Below are positions 34,532 to 43,480 of a stretch of DNA of 64,000 nucleotides, one piece after another. The first letter of the stretch is position 1. Each line of letters starts with the position of its first letter. A program made the position numbers and the translations under genes. This stretch comes from Jannaschia sp. GRR-S6-38 (GTDB lineage: Bacteria > Pseudomonadota > Alphaproteobacteria > Rhodobacterales > Rhodobacteraceae): NCBI RefSeq assembly GCF_029853695.1, contig NZ_CP122537.1, forward strand, positions 868,001-932,000. Reading direction: 5' to 3'. The notes beneath the pieces are model-generated. The model had not been told where the DNA came from and searched no databases. It worked only from the letters and a program-made list of their open reading frames with translations.

Positions 34532-35485
34532 ATGACAAAGACCGACCTGCAACGCAACGCGGGGCTGCCCTTCGACCCGTCCCTGGTCGCGTCCATCCGC
34601 GTCAACACGCCGGCCACGCTGCGCCGTGCCGCGACCCTGCCCGCCCGCCGCTCGCTCAAGAGGGACTGGCAGGCCGCCTGGCTGGCGCGCGCGATCAGCG
34701 TGATCGACCTGACGACGCTCGCGGGCGACGATACCGAGGGCCGGGTGCGCCGGCTCTGCGCCAAGGCGCTGCACCCGGTGCGCGCCGATATCCTCGACGC
34801 GATCGGCCTGCCCGACCTGACCGTGGGCGCGGTCTGCGTCTATCACGAGATGGTGCCCGCGGCCGTCGCCGCCCTGCAGGGCCGGCTGCCGGTGGCCGCC
34901 GTCTCGACCGGCTTTCCGGCGGGGCTGTCGCCCTTCCACCTGCGCCTCAAGGAGATCGAAGCGAGCGTCGCGGCCGGCGCATCCGAGATCGACATCGTGA
35001 TCTCGCGCCGCCATGTGCTGACCGGCAATTGGCAGGCGCTCTACGACGAGATGGCGCAGATGCGCGCGGCCTGCGGCGCGGCGCATGTGAAGGCGATCCT
35101 CGCCACGGGCGAGCTCGGCACGCTGCGCAACGTGGCCAAGGCCTCGATGGTCTGCATGCTGGCGGGCGCCGATTTCATCAAGACCTCGACCGGCAAGGAA
35201 AGCGTCAACGCCACCCTGCCCGTCAGCCTGATCATGATGCGCGCGATCCGCGACTACGAACGGCTGTCGGGCTTCAAGGTGGGCTACAAGCCCGCCGGCG
35301 GTGTCTCGAAGGCGAAGGACGCGATCAGCTATCTCGCGCTCGTCAAGGAAGAGCTGGGCGACCGCTGGCTGCGCCCCGACCTCTTCCGCTTCGGCGCCTC
35401 TTCGCTCTTGGGCGATATCGAGCGCCAGCTGGAGCATCACGTGACCGGGCGCTACTCGGTCGGACATAGGCACGCGGTGGGCTGA
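34532..35485 (+). CDS. deoC: Deoxyribose-phosphate aldolase
   Basis: DeoC splits 2-deoxyribose 5-phosphate to glyceraldehyde 3-phosphate and acetaldehyde. The 317-residue TIM-barrel protein has VIDLTTLAGDDT, the Schiff-base lysine in ADFIKTSTGKES (Lys217) and the second lysine in GYKPAGGVS (Lys253). It is longer than the ~250-residue E. coli enzyme, being of the long form. The following aldehyde dehydrogenase gene is on the same strand and is a natural acceptor of the acetaldehyde. An intergenic repeat separates the two. Confidence 0.95.
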   Translation: MTKTDLQRNAGLPFDPSLVASIRVNTPATLRRAATLPARRSLKRDWQAAWLARAISVIDLTTLAGDDTEGRVRRLCAKALHPVRADILDAIGLPDLTVGAVCVYHEMVPAAVAALQGRLPVAAVSTGFPAGLSPFHLRLKEIEASVAAGASEIDIVISRRHVLTGNWQALYDEMAQMRAACGAAHVKAILATGELGTLRNVAKASMVCMLAGADFIKTSTGKESVNATLPVSLIMMRAIRDYERLSGFKVGYKPAGGVSKAKDAISYLALVKEELGDRWLRPDLFRFGASSLLGDIERQLEHHVTGRYSVGHRHAVG

Positions 35486-35492
35486 GGGCAGG

Positions 35493-35536
35493 CCGGGGGC
35501 CAGTCCCCCGGACCCCCGATATGTTTCCGGCCAAAG
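35493..35536 (+). repeat. Dispersed intergenic repeat, copy A (hairpin plus conserved tail)
   Basis: CCGGGGG, a loop CCAGT and CCCCCGG form a hairpin, followed by ACCCCCGATATGTTTCCGG and CCAAAG. A similar 44-bp sequence in the opposite orientation lies at 48984-49027. Its end abuts the AAAGGAACAGGG that acts as ribosome-binding region of the aldehyde dehydrogenase gene. Confidence 0.75.
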
Positions 35537-35547
35537 GAACAGGGCAG

Positions 35548-37860
35548 ATGACCAAGGTGGCAGAGATCTTCGAAAGCATGGATTGGGGCCCCGCCCCCGA
35601 AAGCCGTGCCGAGGCGGATGCCTGGCTGGACGCGCAGGGCCGCGCCTTCGGGCATTACATCGACGGCAAGCGGCTGAAGCCCGGTCAGGCCTTCGCCACG
35701 CTGAACCCCGCCGACGGGGCCGAGCTGGCGCAGGTCACGCAGGGCACCGCGGCGGATGTCGGGAAGGCCGTCAAATCCGCGCGCCGCGCGCAGAAGGCCT
35801 GGGCCAAGGCGACGTGTCACGACCGGGCGCGCGTCCTCTATGCGATCGCGCGCGGGCTGCAGAAGCATGCGCGGCTCTTCGCGGTGCTGGAGACGCTCGA
35901 CACCGGGAAGCCCATCCGCGAGAGCCGCGACATCGACGTGGCGCTGGCGGCGCGGCATTTCTACCACCATGCCGGCCATGCCGAGCTGCGGGACGAGATC
36001 CTGCCCGGGGCCGAGCCCTGGGGCGTCTGCGGGCAGATCGTCCCGTGGAATTTCCCGCTGCTGATGCTGGCCTGGAAGGTCGCGCCCGCGCTGGCGATGG
36101 GCAATGCCGTGGTCCTGAAACCCGCCGAATGGACCCCGCTCACGGCCCTGGCCTTCGCCGATATCTGCGCGGCCGCCGGCGTGCCGCCCGGAATCGTCAA
36201 CATCGTCACCGGCGACGGTGCGACCGGGGCGGCGCTCGCGGCGGCGGAGATCGACAAGCTGGCCTTCACCGGCAGCACCGAGGTGGGCCGCATCCTGCGC
36301 CGCGAGACCGCCGGGCGCGGCCTCGGCCTGACGCTCGAGCTGGGGGGCAAGTCGCCCTATCTCGTCTTCGAGGACGCCGATATCGACGGCGCGGTCGAGG
36401 GGCTGGTCGACGCGATCTGGTTCAACGGCGGCCAGGTCTGCTGCGCGGGCGCGCGGCTCCTGGTGCAGGAGGGCGTGGCCGAGGATTTCTACGCCCGGCT
36501 GAAGGCGCGCATGGCCAAGCTGCGCGTGGGCGACCCGCTGGACAAGGCCGTCGACATGGGCGCGCTGGTCCATCCCGAGCAGAAGGCGCGGGTCGAGGCG
36601 ATGCTGGCCCGCACCTCCGGCACCATCCATCAGGGCAGCGCGCCCGAGGGTTGCTTCCTGCCGCCCACGCTGGTCACCGACCTCGCCCCCGCCGATCCGC
36701 TGATGCAGGAGGAGGTGTTCGGCCCGGTGCTCGCGGCGACCACCTTCCGCACCCCCGCCGAGGCGGTCATGCTGGCCAATGACACGACCTATGGGCTGGC
36801 CGGTTCGGTCTGGTCGCAGGATATCGACGTGGCGCTCGACACCGCGCCGAAAATCGACGCGGGCGTGGTCTGGGTCAATGGCGCCAACAGGCTCGACGCC
36901 GCCGCGCCCTTCGGCGGCATGAAGGAAAGCGGCTTCGGCCGCGAAGGCGGCATCGCCGGGCTGCGCGCCTATCTGCGCCCCGCCACGGGCCCGGCGACCA
37001 AGCCCGCGAAGCGCCATACCGGCGACACCGCACCCGCCGCGGGCGTGGACCGCACCGCGAAGATGTATGTCGGCGGCAAGCAGGCCCGGCCCGATGGCGG
37101 CTATTCGCGCATGGTCTACGGCCCCAAGGGCGCCGTGGGAGAGGTCGGCATCGCCAATCGCAAGGACCTGCGCAACGCGGTCGAGGCGGCGCGCGGCGCG
37201 AAGGGCTGGTCGGGCTCGTCCGGGCATCTGCGCGCGCAGATCCTCTATTACCTGGCCGAGAACCTGTCGGCGCGGGCGGAGGAGTTCGACGCCCGCCTCG
37301 CCGCGCAGACCGGCAGCGGCCCGGAGGCCGCGCAGGCCGTGCGCCACCTGTTCCGCTGGGCCGCCTGGGCCGACAAGCATGACGGGCGCACGCTGGGCGT
37401 GCCGATGGGCGGGCTGGCGCTGGCGCTGAACCGCCCGGTCGGCGTGATCGGCGCCTTCGCCCCCGAACAGACGCCGCTGATCGCGCTGGCGCAGGTCATC
37501 GGCGCGGCGCTCGCCACCGGCAACCGGCTGGTGCTCGTCGCGCCCGAGACCGCGCCGCTCTCGGCCACGGATCTCTACCAGGTGCTCGACACGTCCGACG
37601 TGCCGGGCGGGGTCGTCAACATCCTGACCGGCGACCATGCCGAGCTCGCCCCCCACATGGCCGGCCATCTGGGCGTGGACGCGGTCTGGTCCTTCTCGGA
37701 GGCCGACATCTCGACCGTGATCGAGACCGAGGCCGCCGCCGATCTCAAGCGCACATGGGTCAATCACGGCCACGGCCGCGACTGGGACGCCGCCGATCCG
37801 CAGCCCTTCCTCGACGCGGGGACCGAGGTTCAGACGATCTGGGTGCCCTTCGGCGTCTGA
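35548..37860 (+). CDS. Two-part aldehyde dehydrogenase with inactive-looking C-terminal domain
   Basis: This 770-residue protein has a complete NAD(P)-dependent aldehyde dehydrogenase domain (residues ~1-480) and a second, shorter ALDH-like domain (~505-770). The first domain has the catalytic Cys298 in [10 protein letters not shown], Glu264 in LELGGKSPY and the cofactor motif FTGSTEVG. The second begins [20 protein letters not shown] and follows the ALDH fold up to [16 protein letters not shown] but has no FTGS, no ELGGKS and no active-site Cys. It probably oxidises acetaldehyde produced by DeoC. The ATG at 35548 is preceded by AGGAACAGGG; the in-frame ATG at 35521 lies in the repeat. Confidence 0.93.
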   Translation: MTKVAEIFESMDWGPAPESRAEADAWLDAQGRAFGHYIDGKRLKPGQAFATLNPADGAELAQVTQGTAADVGKAVKSARRAQKAWAKATCHDRARVLYAIARGLQKHARLFAVLETLDTGKPIRESRDIDVALAARHFYHHAGHAELRDEILPGAEPWGVCGQIVPWNFPLLMLAWKVAPALAMGNAVVLKPAEWTPLTALAFADICAAAGVPPGIVNIVTGDGATGAALAAAEIDKLAFTGSTEVGRILRRETAGRGLGLTLELGGKSPYLVFEDADIDGAVEGLVDAIWFNGGQVCCAGARLLVQEGVAEDFYARLKARMAKLRVGDPLDKAVDMGALVHPEQKARVEAMLARTSGTIHQGSAPEGCFLPPTLVTDLAPADPLMQEEVFGPVLAATTFRTPAEAVMLANDTTYGLAGSVWSQDIDVALDTAPKIDAGVVWVNGANRLDAAAPFGGMKESGFGREGGIAGLRAYLRPATGPATKPAKRHTGDTAPAAGVDRTAKMYVGGKQARPDGGYSRMVYGPKGAVGEVGIANRKDLRNAVEAARGAKGWSGSSGHLRAQILYYLAENLSARAEEFDARLAAQTGSGPEAAQAVRHLFRWAAWADKHDGRTLGVPMGGLALALNRPVGVIGAFAPEQTPLIALAQVIGAALATGNRLVLVAPETAPLSATDLYQVLDTSDVPGGVVNILTGDHAELAPHMAGHLGVDAVWSFSEADISTVIETEAAADLKRTWVNHGHGRDWDAADPQPFLDAGTEVQTIWVPFGV

Positions 37861-38006
37861 CCGCCGAAGGGCCCGCACGCGCCGCCCGGCGCGCATCCCG
37901 TTTGCCCCGGCGTCGCGAACAAGCTAGGCCGATGGCGTCATTCGCGCCCCGGGGGGACGCTGGCCGGGCCGTCGCCCGGCACCCGGCCGCTAGGAAAGGA
38001 TCTGCT

Positions 38007-39182
38007 ATGACCAATGTCGTGATCGCCTCCGCCGCACGCACGCCCGTGGGCTCGTTCCTGGGCAGCTTCGCCAACACGCCCGCCCACGAGCTGGGCCGCG
38101 CCGTGATCGAGGAGGTCGTCGCCCGCGCCGGCGTCGACAAGTCCGAGGTCTCCGAGACCATCCTGGGCCAGGTCCTGACCGCCGCGCAGGGTCAGAACCC
38201 CGCGCGCCAGGCCGCCATCAACGCGGGCCTGCCGAAGGAAGCCTCCGCCTGGGGCATCAACCAGGTCTGCGGTAGCGGATTGCGCGCCGTGGCGCTGGGC
38301 GCGCAGCACATCCAGCTGGGCGACGCCGCCATCGTCGTGGCCGGCGGGCAGGAGAGCATGTCGCTCGCCCCCCATGCCCAGGCGATGCGCGCGGGCCAGA
38401 AGATGGGCGACATGAAGCTCGTGGACACAATGATCCGCGACGGCCTCTGGGATGCGTTCAACGGCTATCACATGGGCCAGACCGCCGAGAACGTGGCCGA
38501 GCAGTGGCAGATCACCCGCGACCAGCAGGACGAGTTCGCCGTAGGCTCCCAGAACAAGGCCGAGGCCGCGCAGAAGGAGGGCAAGTTCCGCGACGAGATC
38601 GTCCCCTTCACCGTCAAGACCCGCAAGGGCGACACCGTCGTGGAAGACGACGAATACATCCGCCACGGCGCGACGATGGACGCGATGGGCAAGCTGCGCC
38701 CGGCCTTCGCCAAGGACGGCACCGTGACCGCGGCCAACGCCTCCGGCCTCAATGACGGGGCCGCGGCGACCCTGCTGATGAGCGCCGAGGAGGCCGAGAA
38801 GCGCGGCATCGAGCCGCTGGCCCGCATCGCCAGCTACGCCACCGCCGGGCTCGACCCGACCATCATGGGCGTGGGCCCGATCTACGCCTCGCGCAAGGCG
38901 CTGGAAAAGGCGGGCTGGAGCGTCGACGATCTTGACCTGGTCGAGGCCAACGAGGCCTTCGCCGCGCAGGCCTGCGCCGTGAACAAGGACATGGGCTGGG
39001 ATCCGGCCATCGTGAACGTGAACGGCGGCGCCATCGCCATCGGGCACCCGATCGGCGCCTCGGGCGCGCGGGTGCTCAACACGCTGCTCTTCGAGATGAA
39101 GCGCCGCGGCGCCAAGAAGGGCCTCGCCACGCTCTGCATCGGCGGCGGCATGGGCGTCGCCATGTGCGTCGAGCGCCCCTGA
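38007..39182 (+). CDS. phaA: Acetyl-CoA C-acetyltransferase (beta-ketothiolase)
   Basis: PhaA condenses two acetyl-CoA to acetoacetyl-CoA, the first step of polyhydroxybutyrate synthesis. The 391-residue protein has nucleophile Cys88 in [15 protein letters not shown], the His in [12 protein letters not shown] and the second Cys in [23 protein letters not shown] precedes the ATG. It heads a likely operon with a patatin-like gene and phaB, though the ketothiolase also serves other acetoacetyl-CoA uses. Confidence 0.95.
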   Translation: MTNVVIASAARTPVGSFLGSFANTPAHELGRAVIEEVVARAGVDKSEVSETILGQVLTAAQGQNPARQAAINAGLPKEASAWGINQVCGSGLRAVALGAQHIQLGDAAIVVAGGQESMSLAPHAQAMRAGQKMGDMKLVDTMIRDGLWDAFNGYHMGQTAENVAEQWQITRDQQDEFAVGSQNKAEAAQKEGKFRDEIVPFTVKTRKGDTVVEDDEYIRHGATMDAMGKLRPAFAKDGTVTAANASGLNDGAAATLLMSAEEAEKRGIEPLARIASYATAGLDPTIMGVGPIYASRKALEKAGWSVDDLDLVEANEAFAAQACAVNKDMGWDPAIVNVNGGAIAIGHPIGASGARVLNTLLFEMKRRGAKKGLATLCIGGGMGVAMCVERP

Positions 39183-39216
39183 ACGGAACCGGGGGCGGGC
39201 GACCGCCCCCGCGACC

Positions 39217-40077
39217 ATGACGGAGACCCGCCTTCCCTTCGAACAGCTCGTCTTCTCGGGCGGCGGCCTGCGTTGCTTCTGGCATGGCGGGCTGATGGAG
39301 GCGCTCGGCCCCCGCGCGCCGGACCCGGCGCGGGTGACCGGGTCCTCGGGCGGCGCGCTGTCCGCCGCGGCCTGGATCGCGGGGCGCGAGGAGTTCCTCT
39401 TCGACCGCTTCGCCCGCGCGCTCAAGCGCACCGATTTCAACGTCACGCTGGACGACATGGACGCGGATGACGGCCGCTCGCCGCATCAGCGCGTCTACGA
39501 GGCCATCGTCGAGGACGCGCTCGACGACGCGGCGCTGGCCCGCATCGCCGACGGTCCCGCCTTCCAGATCAACGTTGCCACCCCGGGCGAGGCCAGCCAC
39601 CCGACCCTGCGCGCGCTGGTCGGCGGCACGATCTACCAGGCCGAACAGGCCGTCGCGCCGACGCCGCGGCCGCGCCTGTCGTCCGTGGTCGGGCTGGAGC
39701 AGCGGCTGATCGACGCCCGGCAGGCCGCGCGCGACGGCGCCTTGCCCGAGCTGATCCGCATGGCCGCCACCGTTCCCCCGGCCTTCCGCCCCGACGAGTG
39801 GCCCAATGCCGAGACCGGCACGCCCGAGCCGCTCTATGACGGCGGCATGGTCGACAAGGCCCCGCTGCCCGAGCCCGACACGGGCCGCACGCTGGTCCTT
39901 CTGACGAAACGCTTCCACACGCTGCCGCCCGACGATGGCGGCCGCATCATCTACATCCAGCCCAGCGCCGACGTGCTGTCGGGCTCGAAGCTGGATTTCA
40001 CCGACCCGGAGCTTCTGCACGAAGCCTGGGCGCAGGGCCGCCGCGATGGACAGGCCTGGCTCGAGACGCAAGACTGA
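39217..40077 (+). CDS. Patatin-like phospholipase/acyl hydrolase
   Basis: A 286-residue patatin-domain hydrolase. The oxyanion loop is SGGGLRCFWHGG, the nucleophile elbow is GSSGGAL (Ser44) and the catalytic Asp is in YDGGMVDKAP (Asp208), so the Ser-Asp dyad is intact. There is no signal peptide. It lies between phaA and phaB on the same strand (34 bp after phaA, 23 bp before phaB). It could hydrolyse lipids or, by context, an acyl-CoA or polyester, but this is inference. Confidence 0.88.
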   Translation: MTETRLPFEQLVFSGGGLRCFWHGGLMEALGPRAPDPARVTGSSGGALSAAAWIAGREEFLFDRFARALKRTDFNVTLDDMDADDGRSPHQRVYEAIVEDALDDAALARIADGPAFQINVATPGEASHPTLRALVGGTIYQAEQAVAPTPRPRLSSVVGLEQRLIDARQAARDGALPELIRMAATVPPAFRPDEWPNAETGTPEPLYDGGMVDKAPLPEPDTGRTLVLLTKRFHTLPPDDGGRIIYIQPSADVLSGSKLDFTDPELLHEAWAQGRRDGQAWLETQD

Positions 40078-40100
40078 CGCCATTCAAGGAGGAGACACAC

Positions 40101-40823
40101 ATGGCACGGATCGCATTGGTCACCGGAGGCAGCCGCGGGATCGGCGCCGCCATCTCGAAGGCCCTCAAGGACATGGGCTGCGAGGTCGCCGCGACCTATG
40201 CCGGCAATGAAGAGCGGGCGAAGCAGTTCACCGACGAGACCGGCATCAAGACCTACAAGTGGGACGTGGCCGATTACGAGGCCTGCAAGGCCGGCATCGC
40301 GCAGGTCGAGGCCGATCTCGGCCCGGTCGACATCCTGGTGAACAACGCGGGCATCACCCGCGACGCGCCGTTCCACAAGATGACGCCCGACCACTGGAAG
40401 CAGGTGATCGACACCAACCTGAACGGCGTCTTCAACATGACGCACAACGTCTGGGGCGGCATGCGCGAGCGCAAGTTCGGGCGCATCGTCACGATCAGCT
40501 CGATCAACGGCCAGAAGGGCCAGTTCGCGCAGGCCAACTACGCCGCGACCAAGGCGGGCGATATCGGCTTCACCAAGTCGCTGGCGCAGGAAGGCGCGCG
40601 CGCGGGCATCACCGCGAACATCGTCGCGCCCGGCTACATCAACACCGACATGATGAGCACCATCCCCGAGAAGGTCATGGAGCAGATCGTCGGCGCCATC
40701 CCGGTCGGCCGCCTGGGCGAGGCCGAGGAGATCGCGCGCTGCGTGGCGTTCCTGTGTTCCGACGATGCGGGCTTCATCACCGGCTCGACCATCTCGGCCA
40801 ATGGCGGCCAGTACATGGCCTGA
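40101..40823 (+). CDS. phaB: Acetoacetyl-CoA reductase
   Basis: PhaB reduces acetoacetyl-CoA to (R)-3-hydroxybutyryl-CoA with NADPH. The 240-residue short-chain dehydrogenase has the cofactor loop TGGSRGIG (residues 8-15), NNAG (81-84), and catalytic Ser134, Tyr147 and Lys151 (YAATK). The strings ITRDAPFHKMTPDHW and NGQKGQFAQANY are typical of PhaB. AAGGAGGAG precedes the ATG. A strong hairpin terminator follows 50 bp later, ending the phaA-patatin-phaB unit. The polymerase gene phaC is not in the window. Confidence 0.95.
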   Translation: MARIALVTGGSRGIGAAISKALKDMGCEVAATYAGNEERAKQFTDETGIKTYKWDVADYEACKAGIAQVEADLGPVDILVNNAGITRDAPFHKMTPDHWKQVIDTNLNGVFNMTHNVWGGMRERKFGRIVTISSINGQKGQFAQANYAATKAGDIGFTKSLAQEGARAGITANIVAPGYINTDMMSTIPEKVMEQIVGAIPVGRLGEAEEIARCVAFLCSDDAGFITGSTISANGGQYMA

Positions 40824-40871
40824 GACCGGCCGGGCGGGCGGCGGGGTGCGACCCCGTCCCGCCTCACGAAG

Positions 40872-40905
40872 AAGGCCCGGTCCCCGCAGGGGGGCCGGGC
40901 CTTTT
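40872..40905 (+). terminator. Intrinsic terminator after phaB
   Basis: AAGGCCCGG and CCGGGCCTT form a 9-bp stem, with further CCCC/GGGG pairing inside the loop, followed by TTTT. It lies 48 bp after the phaB stop. Confidence 0.85.
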
Positions 40906-40948
40906 CGGTGACGCCGCAAGCACGCTTAGGCGCCTCGGCGAGACCGCG

Positions 40949-41086
40949 TCAGGCGGTCCGCGCGCGGCTCATCAGCGCGAAACCCGGGCGGCGGAAGCTG
41001 AACAGGCTGCGGAAGGCGGCGGCGCGCTCGGCACGGGCGCGGGCGAAGGCTTCTTCATAGGTGCGGGTGGTATGCGTCTCGAACAT
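40949..41086 (-). CDS. 45-residue conserved-looking small protein
   Basis: A short gene too small for most callers. The product starts MFETHTTRTYEEAFARARAE, continues with an Ala/Arg helix and RSLFSFRRPG, and ends in SRARTA; it is basic and probably one amphipathic helix. It has an ATG with AAGGA upstream. It is divergent from the LysR regulator at 41197, and a perfect 9-bp palindrome lies just upstream of its start. It resembles in size and Arg content the DUF1127 small proteins but lacks their core motif, so I do not assign it. Confidence 0.7.
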   Translation of the reverse strand: MFETHTTRTYEEAFARARAERAAAFRSLFSFRRPGFALMSRARTA

Positions 41087-41102
41087 GGCTGCTATTCCTT
41101 CG

Positions 41103-41128
41103 ATTCAATTCGTTTCGTTGAATTGAAT
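41103..41128. promoter_or_regulatory. Perfect 9-bp inverted repeat, candidate LysR operator
   Basis: ATTCAATTC, spacer GTTTCGTT, GAATTGAAT. The site is A+T-rich in a G+C-rich genome and lies 17-42 bp upstream of the 45-residue gene and 69-94 bp upstream of the LysR gene, as expected for an operator in a divergent LysR-target promoter. Confidence 0.7.
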
Positions 41129-41196
41129 ATGGCGCTGCGCCCCGTCGCTTACAAACGAGACTTTCCAAGGCTTCGATAAAGATATACTTAAGTGAA

Positions 41197-42138
41197 ATGT
41201 CCGATCGTCTCCCCCCGCTCACCGCGCTCCGCGCCTTCGAGGCCGCCGCCCGCCATCTGTCCTTTCAGGATGCGGCGTCCGAGCTCGGCGTCACGCCCGC
41301 CGCGCTGTCCTTCCAGATCAAATCGCTGGAGGCCCATCTCGGCGCGCCGCTTTTCCATCGCATGAACCGCCGCGTCGAGCTGACCGAGGCCGGGAGCGCC
41401 CTGGCGCCCCTGGCCAGCGAGGGGTTCGGCACCCTGCTGCAAGGCTGGCGCGCGGCGCGGCGGGTGCTGGACAGCGGCATCCTGACGGTGACGGCGGGGC
41501 CGGCCTTCACCGCCAAGTGGCTCGCGCCGCGGCTGTTCCATTTCGCGCAGGACCATCCCGAGATCGAACTCCGCTTCGCCGCGACCCTGCGGATGCTGGA
41601 TTTCGCCAAGGACGATATCGACATCGCCATCCGTTTCGGCCTGAAGGACCAGCCGCCCGATCCGACCCTGCACGAGGCGCTCCGGATCGGCGAATGGGTC
41701 ACGCCGATGATGAGCCCCGAGCTGGCCGCCCGGTTCCCCACGCCCGAGAGCCTGCGCGACGCGACGATCATCTTCGACGATTCGATCGCCTTCCTGCGCT
41801 CCTCGGTCTCCTGGCGCGACTGGTTCGCCGCCAATGGCATCGAGGCCCCGGATCTGCACGGCCCCCGCTTCAGCCAGGCCGACCACGCCATCGATGCCGC
41901 GCAGGCCGGAGCAGGGGTGGTTCTGGGCCGTGTCTCGCTGGCGGAGGCCGCGCTGGCGCAGGGCCAGCTGGTCGCGCCCTTCGAGGTCGCGCTGGTCCCG
42001 CCCGCCGATTTCCGGGTGCTCTGCCCCAAGGGCGCCGAGACGCGGCCGGCGACCCGCGCCTTTCTCGACTGGCTGGCCGAACAGACCGCCGGCATGGCCG
42101 ATCACGGGGCCGGCCGCCGCCTGGTCGAGGTCGCCTGA
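41197..42138 (+). CDS. LysR-type transcriptional regulator (GcvA-like)
   Basis: A 313-residue regulator with N-terminal helix-turn-helix LSFQDAASELGVTPAALSFQ in the pattern PPLTALRAFEAAARHLSF, which is typical of the GcvA/AmpR subgroup, and an effector domain including LTVTAGPAFTAKWLAPRL and DIDIAIRFG. There is no good Shine-Dalgarno (ttaagtgaa precedes the ATG); a TATACT box lies 8 bases upstream of the start, suggesting a leaderless mRNA. Its probable target is the divergent small gene. It is followed by a hairpin terminator. Confidence 0.88.
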   Translation: MSDRLPPLTALRAFEAAARHLSFQDAASELGVTPAALSFQIKSLEAHLGAPLFHRMNRRVELTEAGSALAPLASEGFGTLLQGWRAARRVLDSGILTVTAGPAFTAKWLAPRLFHFAQDHPEIELRFAATLRMLDFAKDDIDIAIRFGLKDQPPDPTLHEALRIGEWVTPMMSPELAARFPTPESLRDATIIFDDSIAFLRSSVSWRDWFAANGIEAPDLHGPRFSQADHAIDAAQAGAGVVLGRVSLAEAALAQGQLVAPFEVALVPPADFRVLCPKGAETRPATRAFLDWLAEQTAGMADHGAGRRLVEVA

Positions 42139-42145
42139 CACGAAA

Positions 42146-42168
42146 AAGGCCCGCGACTCGCGGGCCTT
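42146..42168 (-). terminator. Intrinsic terminator between LysR and DUF465 genes
   Basis: AAGGCCCGCG and CGCGGGCCTT form a 10-bp stem with loop ACT. On the minus strand the stem is followed by TTTTT in total, fitting the end of the DUF465 gene; it may also stop the convergent LysR transcript. Confidence 0.85.
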
Positions 42169-42205
42169 CCGAAGGGGCGCGGCCGCGCCCGCCTGGTCGT
42201 CGGTG

Positions 42206-42382
42206 TCAGTTCGCCGTGGCGCCGTCCAGCCGCTCGATCTGCTGCTTGATGGCCAGTTTTCGCTTCTTCAGCTCGGTCAGCGCGATGCTGTCCGCGCCGG
42301 GACTGCGCGCCTCGGTCTCCACCTGTCGGGAAAGGTCGGCATGCTTCTTGCGCAGCTCCTGAAGGTGCGAATTCAGCGACAT
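42206..42382 (-). CDS. DUF465/YdcH-like small protein
   Basis: A 58-residue coiled-coil hairpin protein starting MSLNSHLQELRKKHADLSRQ and ending LKKRKLAIKQQIERLDGATAN apart from a short linker. GGAAGGAG precedes the ATG at 42382; the open frame extends 14 codons further without support. The family has no established function. Its partner-like paralogue is at 8932-9177. Confidence 0.87.
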   Translation of the reverse strand: MSLNSHLQELRKKHADLSRQVETEARSPGADSIALTELKKRKLAIKQQIERLDGATAN

Positions 42383-42487
42383 GGGCGTCTCCTTCCGATG
42401 TTTGTGACCCGGCCATGACAGCACGCGCGGGCCCCGCCTGTCACCCAGTTTCCGCAGCGGCAGGCAAAAACTCGCGCTCGATTTGAG

Positions 42488-43219
42488 CTATCCGAGGTCC
42501 AGCGCCTGCCCGTCGCGCAAGACTGCTTGAGCTTGCGGCGTATGGCTGTCGCGGTCGCTTTCGTGGGCCGCCCCGGCGTGCATTACGAAAGGCGCAAGCA
42601 GGCTCAGCGGCGCGCGCGCGCCCTTCTGGCCCCGGACAATCACGCGCCCCGCCTCGACCCCCGCGCGCCCCGCGACGGGCAGCACGCGCAGCCCGCCCAG
42701 CCGGGGCGCCATCGCGCCCAGAAGGTCGGCCAGCCGGTCGGCGCGGGCGACGAAGGTGACGCTGCCCTTCGGCCCGGCGCGGCGGCAGGCCACGTCGATC
42801 CAGCGCGCCAAGTCGCCCGGCGCCGCTTCGCGCAGGGCGGCGGCGCGCGCCGGATCGGCGGCGGGCGCGGTGGTCGCGCCGAAATAGGGCGGGTTGCAGA
42901 TCACGTGGTCGAAGCCGAGGCGCAGCGCGGGCGGCAGGTCCAGCACCGAGCCTTCGATCACCTCCGCCGGGCCGTTCGCGCGCGCCAGGCGCGCGGCCTC
43001 GGCGTCGCGCTCGACCCCGGTCAGCCGCAGCCCTTGGACCCGCGCCCCGAGACAGTACATCGCCGCGCCGACCCCGCAGCCCAGATCCAGCACCGTCTCG
43101 CCCGGGCGCGCCGGGCAGGCGGCCGCCAGAAGCACCGCGTCCGAGCCGGCGCGGAACCCCCGCGCCGGCTGCGCCAAGGTGACGCGGCCGCCCAGGAACC
43201 CGTCGCGCGTGACAGTCAT
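42488..43219 (-). CDS. tRNA1(Val) (adenine-N6)-methyltransferase-like protein
   Basis: A 243-residue methyltransferase of the TrmN6/YfiC kind. It has an N-terminal LAQPARGFRAGSDAVLLAAA, motif I VLDLGCGVGAAMYCLGAR, and the base-methylation motif VICNPPYFGATT (NPPY), used for exocyclic amino groups of adenine or glutamine. The tRNA target is inferred from family resemblance; some NPPY enzymes modify proteins. Its start overlaps the stop of the DUF2007 gene (ATGA). Confidence 0.87.
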   Translation of the reverse strand: MTVTRDGFLGGRVTLAQPARGFRAGSDAVLLAAACPARPGETVLDLGCGVGAAMYCLGARVQGLRLTGVERDAEAARLARANGPAEVIEGSVLDLPPALRLGFDHVICNPPYFGATTAPAADPARAAALREAAPGDLARWIDVACRRAGPKGSVTFVARADRLADLLGAMAPRLGGLRVLPVAGRAGVEAGRVIVRGQKGARAPLSLLAPFVMHAGAAHESDRDSHTPQAQAVLRDGQALDLG

Positions 43220-43431
43220 TCCGAGACGTCGATGCCGTTGTCGCGCAGCGTCGCGCGGGCCAGGAAGAGGTCGCGATCGGCCACCATCATCCGCCGCGGC
43301 AGGATCCCGATCGAGCCTTCGAGGACGGAGATGTTTGCGTCCAGAACGAACCAGTCTATAGCCTCCCCGTCGAGGAGGGCCGAGGCGAAGGCGATGACCG
43401 TGGGGTCGTTCGTGCGCAGCAGTTCCTTCAT
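43216..43431 (-). CDS. DUF2007 family small protein
   Basis: A 71-residue protein starting MKELLRTNDPTVIAFASALL, with DWFVLDANISVLEGSIGILP typical of DUF2007 (putative signal-transducing proteins, structurally ferredoxin-like). Function is unknown. It is coupled to the TrmN6-like gene by a 4-bp overlap and divergent from the polyprenyl synthase gene, with only 49 bp for both promoters. Confidence 0.88.
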   Translation of the reverse strand: MKELLRTNDPTVIAFASALLDGEAIDWFVLDANISVLEGSIGILPRRMMVADRDLFLARATLRDNGIDVSE

Positions 43432-43480
43432 GTTGGAGACAGCTATGGGCACCCCCCGCCCTTGTCGAGACGGGAGCATC

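Noticed and set aside
38007..40823. Complete polyhydroxybutyrate operon including polymerase
   Set aside because: Only phaA, a patatin-like gene and phaB are present, and the terminator after phaB closes the unit; phaC must be elsewhere.
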